Part shown: piece after piece, positions 9,296-17,810 of the stretch | Position numbering within the stretch: the stretch's first letter is position 1 | How the letters are laid out: each line of letters opens with the position of its first letter | Source: JAIEPM01 sp964546815 | GTDB taxonomy: Bacteria > Cyanobacteriota > Vampirovibrionia > Obscuribacterales > Obscuribacteraceae | DNA: 64,000 nucleotides | Reading direction: 5' to 3' | NCBI GenBank assembly: GCA_964546815.1 | Contig: CAZJLR010000030.1 | Span: 1 to 64,000 of the forward strand | Position numbers and translations under genes: made by a program | The notes under the pieces: model-generated | The model's database searches: none | Told to the model about the DNA's origin: nothing | Seen by the model: only the letters and a program-made list of their open reading frames with translations

Positions 9296-11122
9296 TTATG
9301 CAACGACCACAGGCAGCCTGAACCAAAACGAAGCACCTTTCCCGGGCACAGAAGTGACCCCGATGCTGCCTCCATGAGACTCTACAATAGCCTTTGCTAT
9401 AGCAAGCCCGAGCCCGCTACCTTCTTCCTTTGATGTAGTGGCGAGTCGTTCATATCGTTCAAAAATGAGCTTCTGATATTCAGGGGCAATTCCTGGTCCC
9501 TCGTCTTTGACACGAAATTCCACTGTGTCTGCGCTTGGCTTAAGGATAGAGACCAAAATCTTTGAGTCCTGGGGTGAGAATTTGATGGCATTGGAAAGCA
9601 GATTTACGATGACTCTCATGAGCTTGCCCGAATCAACAGACAATTCACAGTCAGTATTTTCCGAGCTAATCTTTATCGACTTCCTCAGCGCAGACTCATT
9701 CACTTCTGCAATGGCGTTTTCAGCCAGCTTGGCCAGGTCTACCGGTGCACGAGTCAGCTTCATCTTTCCTGCTGCAAGTTGCTCAAACTCCAATAATTCT
9801 TCCAGCAATACAATTAGACGTTTCAAGCTTGCCTCTACGTGTGAAAGCTGAATATCAGCCTTAGTTGGATTGCTTTCCAGCATTCCACCACGCACGAATT
9901 GCACAGATAGAAGTGAACCTGTTAACGGAGTTTTGATATCGTGCCCTAACATCGAAACGAATTCTCGTTTTGCTCTTTCGAGAGTTTTCTCATTGCTTAC
10001 ATTTTGCCCAGCAGCAAAAAAGCAGTTTTGCGTAGAGGAATATTCAACCGTCCAGCGAAGGTCAACAGCTTGTTTGTGGTTTGTTAGCATGCGGCAATCA
10101 AAACTTTGAGCCTGTTTAGATGACTTGCACAATGCAAAATTTTGCTGCACTGCTGCAAGTTCTTCTGGCAAAACGAAATCACTAAATTGCTTTCGTTCTA
10201 CCTCTATGGGCAAAAATCCGAGCATCGCCTGAATAGACCAGTTGCAAGCGAGAATTCGCTGTTCTTCATTCAAAACCAGCAACAAATTTTCAGACGCATC
10301 GACAATCAATATTTCTCGACTTAAAAGCTCTTCGCGTTGCAAAATAATCTCATCGAGCAGTGCAGGCAATTCAGCGCCAGCTGAAGTTTTTTCCGCAGAT
10401 ACAGAGCGAAGCTTTTGACTAAAAACAGCTTGCGGATTTACAAACATTTTTTCAACCGCAAGACCTAAAAGTAAAGCAAGCAAGGAGATCCACGCAAAGA
10501 CAGAAAAAGCCGCCTGAGCAAAGTGAGAATTGGGCAGTTCTGCCAAATCAGGATTGTTGCTTGCAAAAACGAGCGACACGAAAGACAGCAAAGGAATCAA
10601 AATGATTGATGCCTGAGGCAGCCAAAAATATCGATTTGATGCAAGCCTGGCTGCTTTAATTTGTCTCAACATCAGCATTAAAGTTGGAAGAACAAAAACA
10701 GCAAATGGCACAGCAAGCGACAGCCATGAAATCTTCGCGAAGAGTTGAGCGATATTCACTTGAAACAACAATGCGCCAAGACTCAAATTCCAAAAAGCAA
10801 TGCAAGCCTCTGACAAATTTCCCTGCATTGAATTGAGCAGTAAAAGGAAAAGCACAGCCAAAGTAGATACATAAACAATAACAAGCTTGTTGTTTGCTTC
10901 AGTACCAGGCACAAAAAGCGACTTGGAATTTTGCGAAACGTCAGAGCCCAACAAAAGCCTTTCAATCAAAGCCCGGTCAGCTTGAATTAGAGCTGCCGGA
11001 GTCAAATTTCGCTCATGCTGCTCTAGTGCAAATTTTCGCAATCGCGCCAAATACCAGCTACGCAACTGTTTGTATTTGGAGTCTTCGTCGCCAGATGTGC
11101 CTGACTTACTCATATCATGCAC
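9296..11122 (-). CDS. membrane sensor histidine kinase with PAS-like domain
   Basis: A 608-residue kinase. A short cytoplasmic N-terminus is followed by about six to seven hydrophobic helices (about 75-230). A PAS-like segment (ILACNWSIQAMLGFLP) leads into a HisKA domain with FVSMLGHDIKTPLTG and a complete HATPase domain (NLLSNAIKFSPQ, DEGPGIAPE, EGSGLGLAIA). The multi-helix N-terminus suggests that it senses a membrane or small-molecule signal. Either of two ATGs (11122 or 11113) could be the start, and neither has a good ribosome site. It follows the secreted-protein gene by 21 bases and precedes the Ser/Thr kinase, so it is probably in their operon. No response regulator is adjacent. Confidence 0.9.
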   Translation of the reverse strand: MHDMSKSGTSGDEDSKYKQLRSWYLARLRKFALEQHERNLTPAALIQADRALIERLLLGSDVSQNSKSLFVPGTEANNKLVIVYVSTLAVLFLLLLNSMQGNLSEACIAFWNLSLGALLFQVNIAQLFAKISWLSLAVPFAVFVLPTLMLMLRQIKAARLASNRYFWLPQASIILIPLLSFVSLVFASNNPDLAELPNSHFAQAAFSVFAWISLLALLLGLAVEKMFVNPQAVFSQKLRSVSAEKTSAGAELPALLDEIILQREELLSREILIVDASENLLLVLNEEQRILACNWSIQAMLGFLPIEVERKQFSDFVLPEELAAVQQNFALCKSSKQAQSFDCRMLTNHKQAVDLRWTVEYSSTQNCFFAAGQNVSNEKTLERAKREFVSMLGHDIKTPLTGSLLSVQFVRGGMLESNPTKADIQLSHVEASLKRLIVLLEELLEFEQLAAGKMKLTRAPVDLAKLAENAIAEVNESALRKSIKISSENTDCELSVDSGKLMRVIVNLLSNAIKFSPQDSKILVSILKPSADTVEFRVKDEGPGIAPEYQKLIFERYERLATTSKEEGSGLGLAIAKAIVESHGGSIGVTSVPGKGASFWFRLPVVVA

Positions 11123-11143
11123 CGTAATCCAGAAGGAACGTTA

Positions 11144-13411
11144 TTAATAGAAATACGGTGTTTTCTTTGTCCAGGGATTTGCCTTGTACTTGTTATGAAG
11201 TAGCTGAAATTCTTGCTTAGACAAGACTTTGCTCGCATCATCGGTGGCGCCATAATGCGTGGCGTTTACAGCATAGTGCAATGCTTCAGGAACACGGGCA
11301 TCATCAGGATGCGTTTTTGCATACGCAAGCACAATCTTACCAAGATAGTTTGGTGCAGTCTCAACTTTAGCCAAACTTGCCAATTGCTGTTTTGCCTGCG
11401 CCTTTTGCGCTGCATTTAGAAACGCCGGGTCAAATTTTGGAATTTTTACTGAACCGTCTTGCCCGTCTTCACCTTCGCTAGGATAACTTGGTGAAGGATT
11501 TGCTGCCCACCACCAGCCGCTCGAATCGCCATAGTCATCATCCATCAAAGGACCAGCGCTAACAAATGGCTGCGCAGAAGAGAATTTCAACATAATAAAT
11601 GCAGCCGCAAATTTGCGGTCTTCGGCTGTTGTCGCAGCTAAATATGCATCAATAAGCTTTTCTTTTTTCTTATTGAGTGGCTTCATTATTTGCGCAAGCT
11701 CTTTTGCAGAGGCATCATCACCCAGCAATATGGCGCGCACCCATGATGTCCAGGCGATGTTGTTTTTGAGATCTTGCGGAAGCAATTTATTTGCAGCCAA
11801 TTGAGTCAAAACTGAAAGCGGCATTTTCGAAGCAATTGCCTCTGCAGCAGTCACTGTTAAAAGAGGCGTCATCTTGTCTGTCGATTTGCCCGTCTTTACG
11901 ATTTGGTCAACATCGTCAGGTACACCACTTGTTCCTCCATTGCTGCAGTTTGATAGTGGCGTTTGAACACCAAACTTCACTACCTCATCGAGGTTTACAG
12001 ACAAGAGTAGGCGCTGCAATTTCAATGCATTCAACGAACCAGCGGGCAGATCTGCAGGAGGATGGCTGAGTACTTTGTCCAGGTCGGCACGAACTTTGTC
12101 TTTCTTGCCGAGGTCAAGATTGAGTCGATTTGCTTCGAAAAATAAAGTCCATTGCGCAGCAGCAGTTTTATTTTTTTCGATGTCTGCAAGAATTGCCGGC
12201 GTGTTAGGGTCTTTAGCATCAACGATGCATGCAGCTGCAACTAACCACGGCAAAGAATGAGTCTGCTTCCATTTGTCGATAGCGTGCTTTTTGGCAGAAT
12301 CATCCTGGCACTGAAAAGTCATAATCCAGTCGACCAGATCTGGTTTCTTCACAGATGCCGGAAGCTCAGAATATTTTCGGCTGCACGAAGTACCATCGTC
12401 TTCCTCTTTGATGAGAATATCGATGGTCTTGGTAAATTCGGCAGAACTGGCTGCCGTAATTTTTTCTTTTGCCAACTCTTGCAAGTGTTGCTCTGGCGTA
12501 AGGCGTGCCGATATGAAATTTTTCAATGCAATTAGGTCTGTGCTCAAATTAGCATAGGCATTGTTTTCCATTAGACGCTTTAGTGCTTCAGATGCAGTTG
12601 CGAGCAACTTTGTATTCAAGTCTTTGCTTAATGATGCCTGCCTTATCATTGAGCGCACCGCAAGATAAGCCGCCGTCTGCTTCCATGGTGAACTTGCATC
12701 AGCAGCAATAGCTTCAAATTCTTTTGTAGCTTTATCAAAATTTTGAGAGTAGAAATTAGCGGCAGCAATTTGATAATCGCGATCTTTCTTTAGCTCGGCA
12801 GATGCATTATCTGGTAATGGCTTGGGTACGCTTACCGCTAAAACAGTATCTGAATATGGAGCTGTGCCACAATTGCTAAAGACCTGGTCTTGCGCGGCAA
12901 GCCATTCTTTTACTTCTGGAGAACTAGCACCATGTTTTGCACAAAGTTCGTTTAGAGTTTTTGCAGCAGTTTGAAATGCGCCTGTCTGGCAATTGCAATA
13001 TCTAGTATATGAATCTTCCTTACTTACAGGACGGTCTGTGAAAATTTCGCTGATCTTGCTGGCGCTTGGCACAGCAGAGCGAGCTTTCAACCAGGCTGAA
13101 GTGTCAACTGGAGAGCTAAAATCAGTAGCAGTCAACCTGTCATTCCACATAGAAACTATTTGAGCCTGCTCATCTGCCGACAATGGAGTTGCCGCTAGAT
13201 AGCGATATGCAGTGAGCAAATAAGAACGAGCATACGCTGGTTCTAAAATACCTAGTTGGCCAGCAGCATATGCCTTCAGCGGAAGGTCGGGATGGGTGTA
13301 ATAAGTAAAGTAGGTTTCGCTGGCAAAAGAACATGCATACGATGGCAGTGTTTGCACAAAATTTGAAACCAAAAGCATAAGAGAAAGTGACAAGCTAACT
13401 TTTTTATTCAT
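11144..13411 (-). CDS. secreted helical-repeat protein of unknown function
   Basis: A 755-residue protein with a clear signal peptide (SLSLMLLVSNFVQTLPSYAC). The rest looks all-helical and solenoid-like (repeated Ala-rich helix pairs), with a Gly/Asp/Ser/Trp-rich loop near 620-640. The C-terminus has the pattern SKQEFQLLHNKY...W.KKTPYFY. I recognise no catalytic motif. Its start overlaps the stop of the DUF3142 gene by four bases, so the two are translated together and probably act in one envelope process. Several cysteines in the mature part suggest folding outside the cytoplasm. Confidence 0.7.
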   Translation of the reverse strand: MNKKVSLSLSLMLLVSNFVQTLPSYACSFASETYFTYYTHPDLPLKAYAAGQLGILEPAYARSYLLTAYRYLAATPLSADEQAQIVSMWNDRLTATDFSSPVDTSAWLKARSAVPSASKISEIFTDRPVSKEDSYTRYCNCQTGAFQTAAKTLNELCAKHGASSPEVKEWLAAQDQVFSNCGTAPYSDTVLAVSVPKPLPDNASAELKKDRDYQIAAANFYSQNFDKATKEFEAIAADASSPWKQTAAYLAVRSMIRQASLSKDLNTKLLATASEALKRLMENNAYANLSTDLIALKNFISARLTPEQHLQELAKEKITAASSAEFTKTIDILIKEEDDGTSCSRKYSELPASVKKPDLVDWIMTFQCQDDSAKKHAIDKWKQTHSLPWLVAAACIVDAKDPNTPAILADIEKNKTAAAQWTLFFEANRLNLDLGKKDKVRADLDKVLSHPPADLPAGSLNALKLQRLLLSVNLDEVVKFGVQTPLSNCSNGGTSGVPDDVDQIVKTGKSTDKMTPLLTVTAAEAIASKMPLSVLTQLAANKLLPQDLKNNIAWTSWVRAILLGDDASAKELAQIMKPLNKKKEKLIDAYLAATTAEDRKFAAAFIMLKFSSAQPFVSAGPLMDDDYGDSSGWWWAANPSPSYPSEGEDGQDGSVKIPKFDPAFLNAAQKAQAKQQLASLAKVETAPNYLGKIVLAYAKTHPDDARVPEALHYAVNATHYGATDDASKVLSKQEFQLLHNKYKANPWTKKTPYFY

Positions 13412-14283
13412 ATGTCTCTCAACAGGGCGCGGACAGCTTCAATCTTCTTGGCATTCCATGCCGTTCTTGTAAAAATGAAAATGCGTACGGGTATTTTACG
13501 CTGTTTCACCAGGGGAAGCATGACTTGATTTACCTCATTGTCCTCCAGCGAAATTCCCAATGATTTGCGGCAAAGGTCAACCCGGAAATCATTTTTGTTG
13601 CGGAAGTAAAGTAGTATTTTTTGTCTCTCGCGACCAAGACTGAACATCATGGGCACGGCTTCGTCCAGCGGCAAGTCTTTAATCCAGTTGTCAAAAATAC
13701 ACCATGACGCCAGAGCAGTTATGGAAAATGGAACATTTGGATGCAGAACTGTACGCACCTTGTCGATCAATCTTCTATAAAACTCTCGTTCGCTTTGCAC
13801 AGCATCAAAGTCAATTTGAATTTCAGCTGTATTTGGCATGTTGAGCATTTGTTGCAACACTTGCAAAATTTTCTTGATTTGCTCGTCGCTGTACTCAGGC
13901 TTTGCGTGGCTGTCGATATCGATGCGGACAACCGGCACCATTCTCGTTTTTGGCGCGACGGTTAGAGCTTGATCGCGCCAATGTATTTTGGTTTCTTTTC
14001 CGCTTAGCAAAACATGGCAGGCGAAAAAGGCGATGCCAAATTCCTTCACATCAAGCTGCTCAAAATTCTCCTTGTGCTGCCATGCCCACAAAACTTTCTG
14101 AGGGAGAGGCGCTTCATCAGCGGCAAGCAGAGGCAAGACAGCGACAGCGAAAGAGCTGACAAAAGACAGAGCAAACGCGCAGACAAAATTGGCTTTTCGC
14201 GTTCTGCAGTCAACTCCGGCAAGAAACAAAAATATGTTTTTCAAATCAAACACTGGCTGAAGAAGTTTGGATAACTCTAGCAT
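13408..14283 (-). CDS. DUF3142 family protein
   Basis: A 291-residue protein with a hydrophobic export or anchor segment at about 30-55 (FVCAFALSFVSSFAVAVLPL). The DUF3142 pattern follows: MVPVVRIDID, IQIDFDA, then SITALASWCIFD and a DEAVPMMFSLG stretch. It resembles a glycoside-hydrolase-like TIM barrel with conserved acidic residues, but no activity is established for the family. The annotated ATG has no ribosome site and sits before a non-hydrophobic lead, so the true start is uncertain. It heads the minus-strand run and overlaps the secreted helical protein by four bases. Confidence 0.75.
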   Translation of the reverse strand: MLELSKLLQPVFDLKNIFLFLAGVDCRTRKANFVCAFALSFVSSFAVAVLPLLAADEAPLPQKVLWAWQHKENFEQLDVKEFGIAFFACHVLLSGKETKIHWRDQALTVAPKTRMVPVVRIDIDSHAKPEYSDEQIKKILQVLQQMLNMPNTAEIQIDFDAVQSEREFYRRLIDKVRTVLHPNVPFSITALASWCIFDNWIKDLPLDEAVPMMFSLGRERQKILLYFRNKNDFRVDLCRKSLGISLEDNEVNQVMLPLVKQRKIPVRIFIFTRTAWNAKKIEAVRALLRDI

Positions 14284-14943
14284 TGAAACAGTTCAAACAT
14301 TTTCTACGATACATTGGCCCATATGACGGCTGCCGAGACGAGCCCGGACGAGAATGATCTGCCACGACTATGCACGACCTCATCACCGCTACAAATTTGC
14401 AACAATTGGGTGACAACGATTGTCAACGCAGCGACACTGCAGAACATTTTTTGCCAGAGAGAAGCCGATTAAAAGCCGCTCGCGAAGATTTCCACAGAGA
14501 CAAAAACGCTACGACAGCTCACTTTGCACAAAGGAATCTGGCTTATCATGCAGTTTTGCAGTGATCTGCCTGAGCCAGCGAAGCAGGCAATTTTGGAAAA
14601 CTTTGAAAACTTAATAATTCGCGCGAGGCTGAACTAAGTGCCACCACTCACGCGAGACCGGCTACCCATGCCATTCTCGCCTCAAGTTTCTCGTTCAAAA
14701 AGCTCTCGCAACAAATGTGATTTTTCGGAGTCATTCTGAGCAGTGCCTACAGTTTTTCTGTAGAATAACGCTTCGGTAATTTTTACAACCATAGGAGGTA
14801 ATCCAGGAGACACAACAACGCCCAACTTCCAGAACGGCTAGAGTCCAAGACTGGGACAAAAGATAAGGCGTTTCGTGTACCCCTACTTCTTTTATTGCAT
14901 CCACTCAGTCTGCACTGGCAGACAAAGCAAGGGGGAAAGGAAC
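14284..14943. other. 660-base intergenic region between the DUF3142 gene and speD
   Basis: Overlapping short frames at 14370-14614 have no ribosome sites or recognisable products and I do not call them. The region has a dyad TGACAA-CGA-TTGTCA at 14412-14426, a small hairpin CTACAG-TTTTT-CTGTAG at 14747-14763, and an AGGAGGT at 14793-14799 with no usable start codon after it. The last 180 bases probably include the speD leader. Confidence 0.5.
14412..14426. promoter_or_regulatory. perfect dyad, possible operator
   Basis: TGACAA and TTGTCA are perfect inverted repeats around CGA, 129 bases upstream of the DUF3142 start. The shape is that of a binding site for a dimeric repressor. A 6+6 dyad can arise by chance and no cognate regulator is adjacent. 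Confidence 0.25.
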
Positions 14944-15366
14944 ATGTTTGGACCACATCTCATTTTAGAAGCTTACGGTTGCCCTAACGAGCTGCTCGGC
15001 GATCTCACCAGAATCAGTGAAGTTCTCGACGCTTACCCGGCAAAGTTGGACATGACCAAAATCATGCCACCGTACGTATTTAAGTATACTGGAACCGTCC
15101 CGGATGACTGGGGAGTTAGCGGTGTTGTTCTCATCGCTGAGTCACACATCTCTATCCACACATTCCCTGACAAGGGCTTTGTGACATTGGATATCTTCTC
15201 ATGCAGAGATTTTGATGTAGACGCAGCAATTGAGTACTTCTGCGAGCACTTCAAACCAACAAGCACTGAAAAGCAGCTGATTATGCGTGGACGCGAGTTC
15301 CCGCGCAGCGCACCACGTGCTGCTGAAATCGTCGAGCAAGAGCGCCTTCGCGTAGCCGCAGGTTAA
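14944..15366 (+). CDS. speD: S-adenosylmethionine decarboxylase proenzyme, prokaryotic class
   Basis: This enzyme makes decarboxylated AdoMet, the aminopropyl donor for spermidine. The chain is 140 residues from the ATG at 14944, which has a strong GGGGGAAAGG site. An upstream in-frame GTG at 14875 would add 23 unconserved residues and is less likely. The self-cleavage and pyruvoyl-forming site is in AESHISIHTFPD, where the Ser becomes the pyruvoyl group and the His aids processing, and TLDIFSCRDFD supplies the conserved Cys. The C-terminal tail is slightly long. It is monocistronic, ending at a strong terminator. No speE or other polyamine gene is in the window. Confidence 0.95.
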   Translation: MFGPHLILEAYGCPNELLGDLTRISEVLDAYPAKLDMTKIMPPYVFKYTGTVPDDWGVSGVVLIAESHISIHTFPDKGFVTLDIFSCRDFDVDAAIEYFCEHFKPTSTEKQLIMRGREFPRSAPRAAEIVEQERLRVAAG

Positions 15367-15388
15367 GCCTAGCTCAGACAATACATAT

Positions 15389-15429
15389 AGAAGGATCGGA
15401 GCCCCTGGCACCGGTCCTTCTTTTTTTTT
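15389..15429 (+). terminator. intrinsic terminator of speD
   Basis: An 11-pair stem (AGAAGGATCGG at 15389-15399 with CCGGTCCTTCT at 15411-15421, one G-U pair) encloses an inner GCC-CCT-GGC turn and is followed by a nine-T run. It lies 23 bases after the speD stop and is the clearest terminator in the window. Confidence 0.95.
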
Positions 15430-15441
15430 CACGGTCAATTG

Positions 15442-15462
15442 GGGCGACGCCATGCGTCGCCC
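15442..15462 (-). repeat. perfect palindromic repeat unit, inverted copy
   Basis: The same 9-base arms as at 114-134, with the centre reading CAT, so this copy is in the opposite orientation. Together with 15533-15553 it forms an inverted pair about 70 bases apart, just after the speD terminator. Confidence 0.85.
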
Positions 15463-15505
15463 GTCCTTAAGATCTCGCTTTGAAGATCTTACGAGTGCCG
15501 CTTCC

Positions 15506-15524
15506 GTAGTCAGGACGACCGCCA
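15506..15524 (+). repeat. degenerate repeat fragment between the two perfect copies
   Basis: GTAGTCAGGACGACCGCCA matches the lead-in of the minus-strand copy ending at 166 (GTAGTCAGGGCGACGC). It is a decayed member of the same family. A nearby small palindrome, AAGATCT...AGATCTT (15469-15490), also lies between the two perfect units. Confidence 0.45.
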
Positions 15525-15532
15525 ATTAGAAA

Positions 15533-15553
15533 GGGCGACGCATGGCGTCGCCC
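15533..15553 (+). repeat. perfect palindromic repeat unit
   Basis: Arms GGGCGACGC and GCGTCGCCC around ATG, followed by CTACAA. It is identical in its 21 bases to 114-134 and inverted with respect to 15442-15462. Confidence 0.85.
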
Positions 15554-15634
15554 CTACAATTTTTGAGTTGTTGATCGCAAGCTTGCTGCATCGTCGCTTG
15601 TCGATTCCAAACGAACTGCGCTCTCGCTTGCCGA

Positions 15635-16978
15635 TTACATACCGACAGCGTCGTTGGTTGGCGCTACTTTTACTGGCGGGGCATTGTCTTCGTCAGGTAC
15701 AACAATGCGCTCACCGAGTTGTGGCGGCACTACTTCCGGTGCAGCAGGTTCAGCGTTAATAGGCTTTTGCTCGACCGGTTTTTGAGCAGTCGCCGGTGCC
15801 GGGATTTCGTCAGCCTTGCCACCCTTGTGGAATGGATTGAGCTTTGTGAAACCGTGGCTGATTGCGCCTACGCCTGCTTTAGTCTTATCGAGACCGGCGC
15901 GAGTTGCACCGATGCCTGCTTTAGGAGCAGCAGCTAGACGGTCTTTCAGACCACCTTCTTTCTTGGCGATTTTTTCCGCTTGGGCTTTAGCCTTTTCCGG
16001 CTTAGCAGCTACTTGCGTCGGAGCTTTAACTGCCGGCGTTTCAGCAACCGGGGTTGTTTTCTCTGCAGAGCTATCAGCTACATTGTCAGCACCATTTGCT
16101 GCACCGGTCGCGGCATCGTCACCGTCGACAGGAGCCTTGGCTGTTTGCAATTCTTCTTTAACTAGCGATTGCTTAGGTCCACTTGGCGCTGCTGTCTTCT
16201 GCGCTGTGGCTACCGGGGCTTCGTCTTTGTGGAATGGATTCATCTTGCTAAATCCATGACCGATGGCGCCAAATCCTGCGGCCGGAGCTGCAGCTAGTTT
16301 CTTTGCACCATCACCTGTTTTGCTGGCGGCTCCGCCCATCGCTTTGGGGATTGCACCCAATGCGCCGAAACCGCCGGCAAGCTTCTCACCCACTGATGAG
16401 CTGCCTTCTTTGACTTTCTCGCCTGTAGATTTGAAACCTTCGCCGATTTTCTTCGGCACTACAGCCATCTTTTCGCCAGCCGCAGCGGTACCTTCTTTCA
16501 CCTTTTCACCGGTGCTCTTGAAGCCTTCGGCAATTTTTGAGCCAACTGCTTTGGTACCGTTTACCATGCCGCTGCTTGCAGCCTTGGTGCTCTTAGCGAT
16601 GCCGCTGGTGCTCTGTTTTATACCAGCAAGAAAGCCCGTACCTTCGTCGCTGCTTGGGCTAGCCGAAGCAGTCGTGGTTTTAGCGGGCTTGCTTTCCTTT
16701 TCATCATCAAACTTTGGTGAGCTTTCGCTGATTATGACACTAGCAGGCTTCGTCGAACGAGCTTGCTGAATTGGTGCCGGCGCAGCAGCCTTCTCTTTCA
16801 CCACAAGCTTTTTGACTTTCTTCTTGCCTTTGTTAGCCATGGCTTCTTTCTGTTCACGCGTCGGCGCCTGGATGTACGCATACGGGTCAAGAGGCGAGGC
16901 ACTTCCAGCCAGGGCGACACCATTTCCCGAAAGAAACAGCGTTGCCATTAGAGGCAATGTGACTTTCTCAACTTTCAT
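15635..16978 (-). CDS. secreted Lys/Ala-rich repeat protein
   Basis: A 447-residue protein with a signal peptide (VTLPLMATLFLSGNGVALAG). The mature part is low-complexity and rich in Lys, Ala, Gly and Pro, with two kinds of internal repeat. GFKSTGEKVKEG occurs twice at about 140-190, each followed by a xxGEKxA stretch. A GxGAIxHGFxKxNPFHK motif occurs once in the middle and once near the C-terminus. The first repeat would form amphipathic helices. I recognise no family. A periplasmic structural or surface role is plausible but unproven. AAGGAG lies nine bases before the start. Confidence 0.65.
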   Translation of the reverse strand: MKVEKVTLPLMATLFLSGNGVALAGSASPLDPYAYIQAPTREQKEAMANKGKKKVKKLVVKEKAAAPAPIQQARSTKPASVIISESSPKFDDEKESKPAKTTTASASPSSDEGTGFLAGIKQSTSGIAKSTKAASSGMVNGTKAVGSKIAEGFKSTGEKVKEGTAAAGEKMAVVPKKIGEGFKSTGEKVKEGSSSVGEKLAGGFGALGAIPKAMGGAASKTGDGAKKLAAAPAAGFGAIGHGFSKMNPFHKDEAPVATAQKTAAPSGPKQSLVKEELQTAKAPVDGDDAATGAANGADNVADSSAEKTTPVAETPAVKAPTQVAAKPEKAKAQAEKIAKKEGGLKDRLAAAPKAGIGATRAGLDKTKAGVGAISHGFTKLNPFHKGGKADEIPAPATAQKPVEQKPINAEPAAPEVVPPQLGERIVVPDEDNAPPVKVAPTNDAVGM

Positions 16979-17223
16979 CCCTTACTACTCCTTGCAGAAA
17001 TCAAGCATGCCCCTTTATAGCATGAGAAGCACCGTGCATTCTCGCTCCTGAGCTGCTTGTTAAGTCCTGCCAAGACGCTGTAGCGCCGGGCTTCGGAGTC
17101 CACTTGACTGCGAGGCTCAGATCTTTATAAGCAACTGACATCCTTGCTGGGGGAGGCTTTGCGATACAGATTCGATATTAAAAGATGACAAATTCCGCTT
17201 TACATCCCGGGGCGACCGAGAAC

Positions 17224-17481
17224 TTAGCCTTCGCTATCGGACTCATTTCCATCGCGAACCAGAGATGGCTCGACCAGATGGGTGCGAATGTCGCTAAATG
17301 AATATCCAAGCGCCCAAAACAGCGCAGAGAGCATGCCTCTGACCGAATGCGCCTCTGCTCGCACGTTTTTCAAAGCTTTAACGTCCAAAGTGTCCAGGGC
17401 TCGAATCAATTCAGAGCGTTCCTCGCCCTCAAGCTCTAAAAGCTCTACGACTTTACTCTTGATCTCGCTATCGCTTCTCAT
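17224..17481 (-). CDS. small hypothetical protein
   Basis: An 85-residue soluble acidic protein starting at MRSDSEIKSK. AAAGGAA precedes this ATG, whereas an upstream in-frame start at 17517 has no site. The sequence predicts three helices: a Glu/Leu-rich helix (VVELLELEGEERSELIRALD), a middle one, and SVRGMLSALFWALGYSF near the end. I recognise no domain. It stands alone between the Lys/Ala-rich protein and the TonB-like gene. Confidence 0.55.
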   Translation of the reverse strand: MRSDSEIKSKVVELLELEGEERSELIRALDTLDVKALKNVRAEAHSVRGMLSALFWALGYSFSDIRTHLVEPSLVRDGNESDSEG

Positions 17482-17810
17482 GACTTTTCCTTTGCCCAGA
17501 CTCTCATAACAGTACACCTACAGGGTTCATTGTTCCACAACTTAGCAAGGCCAGGGTTAACCCTATTATCGGTTTTCAAGAAGGTTGAGATGATGATTAT
17601 AGTTTCCAGCAACACCACTGTCGCAATGCAATGGGCGAGCCTTCGCGTTCTCCAATTGCCGCCCACTTGCATAGCGACATTCTGTTCAAATTTTTAGCGA
17701 GCTTGTTCTGCAAGCTGTCCAAATCAAACGCGCGATGAGTTTCATCGAAAGCGCGTGGGCTCGTGATGCGCTGGCGAAAATTTTCTCTTGGTCAATGGGG
17801 AGTGCAAGAA
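17482..17810. other. intergenic region with leader hairpins of the TonB-like gene
   Basis: No gene is seen. The region has a 12-base palindrome AGGGTTAACCCT (17553-17564), then two hairpins shortly before the TonB-like start: GCTTG-N5-CAAGC (17701-17715), and a stem at 17728-17756 formed by ACGCGC/GCGCGT plus GATGA/TCATC with a 4-base GAAA bulge. They could influence translation or bind a regulator. Confidence 0.4.

Noticed and set aside
14370..14614. Two overlapping 64-codon plus-strand frames upstream of speD
   Set aside because: No ribosome site, no signal or domain, and the composition looks like random intergenic frame.
14875..14943. GTG start giving a 163-residue SpeD
   Set aside because: The added 23 residues are unlike any SpeD, and the ATG at 14944 has a far better ribosome site and the conserved MFGPHLILE start.
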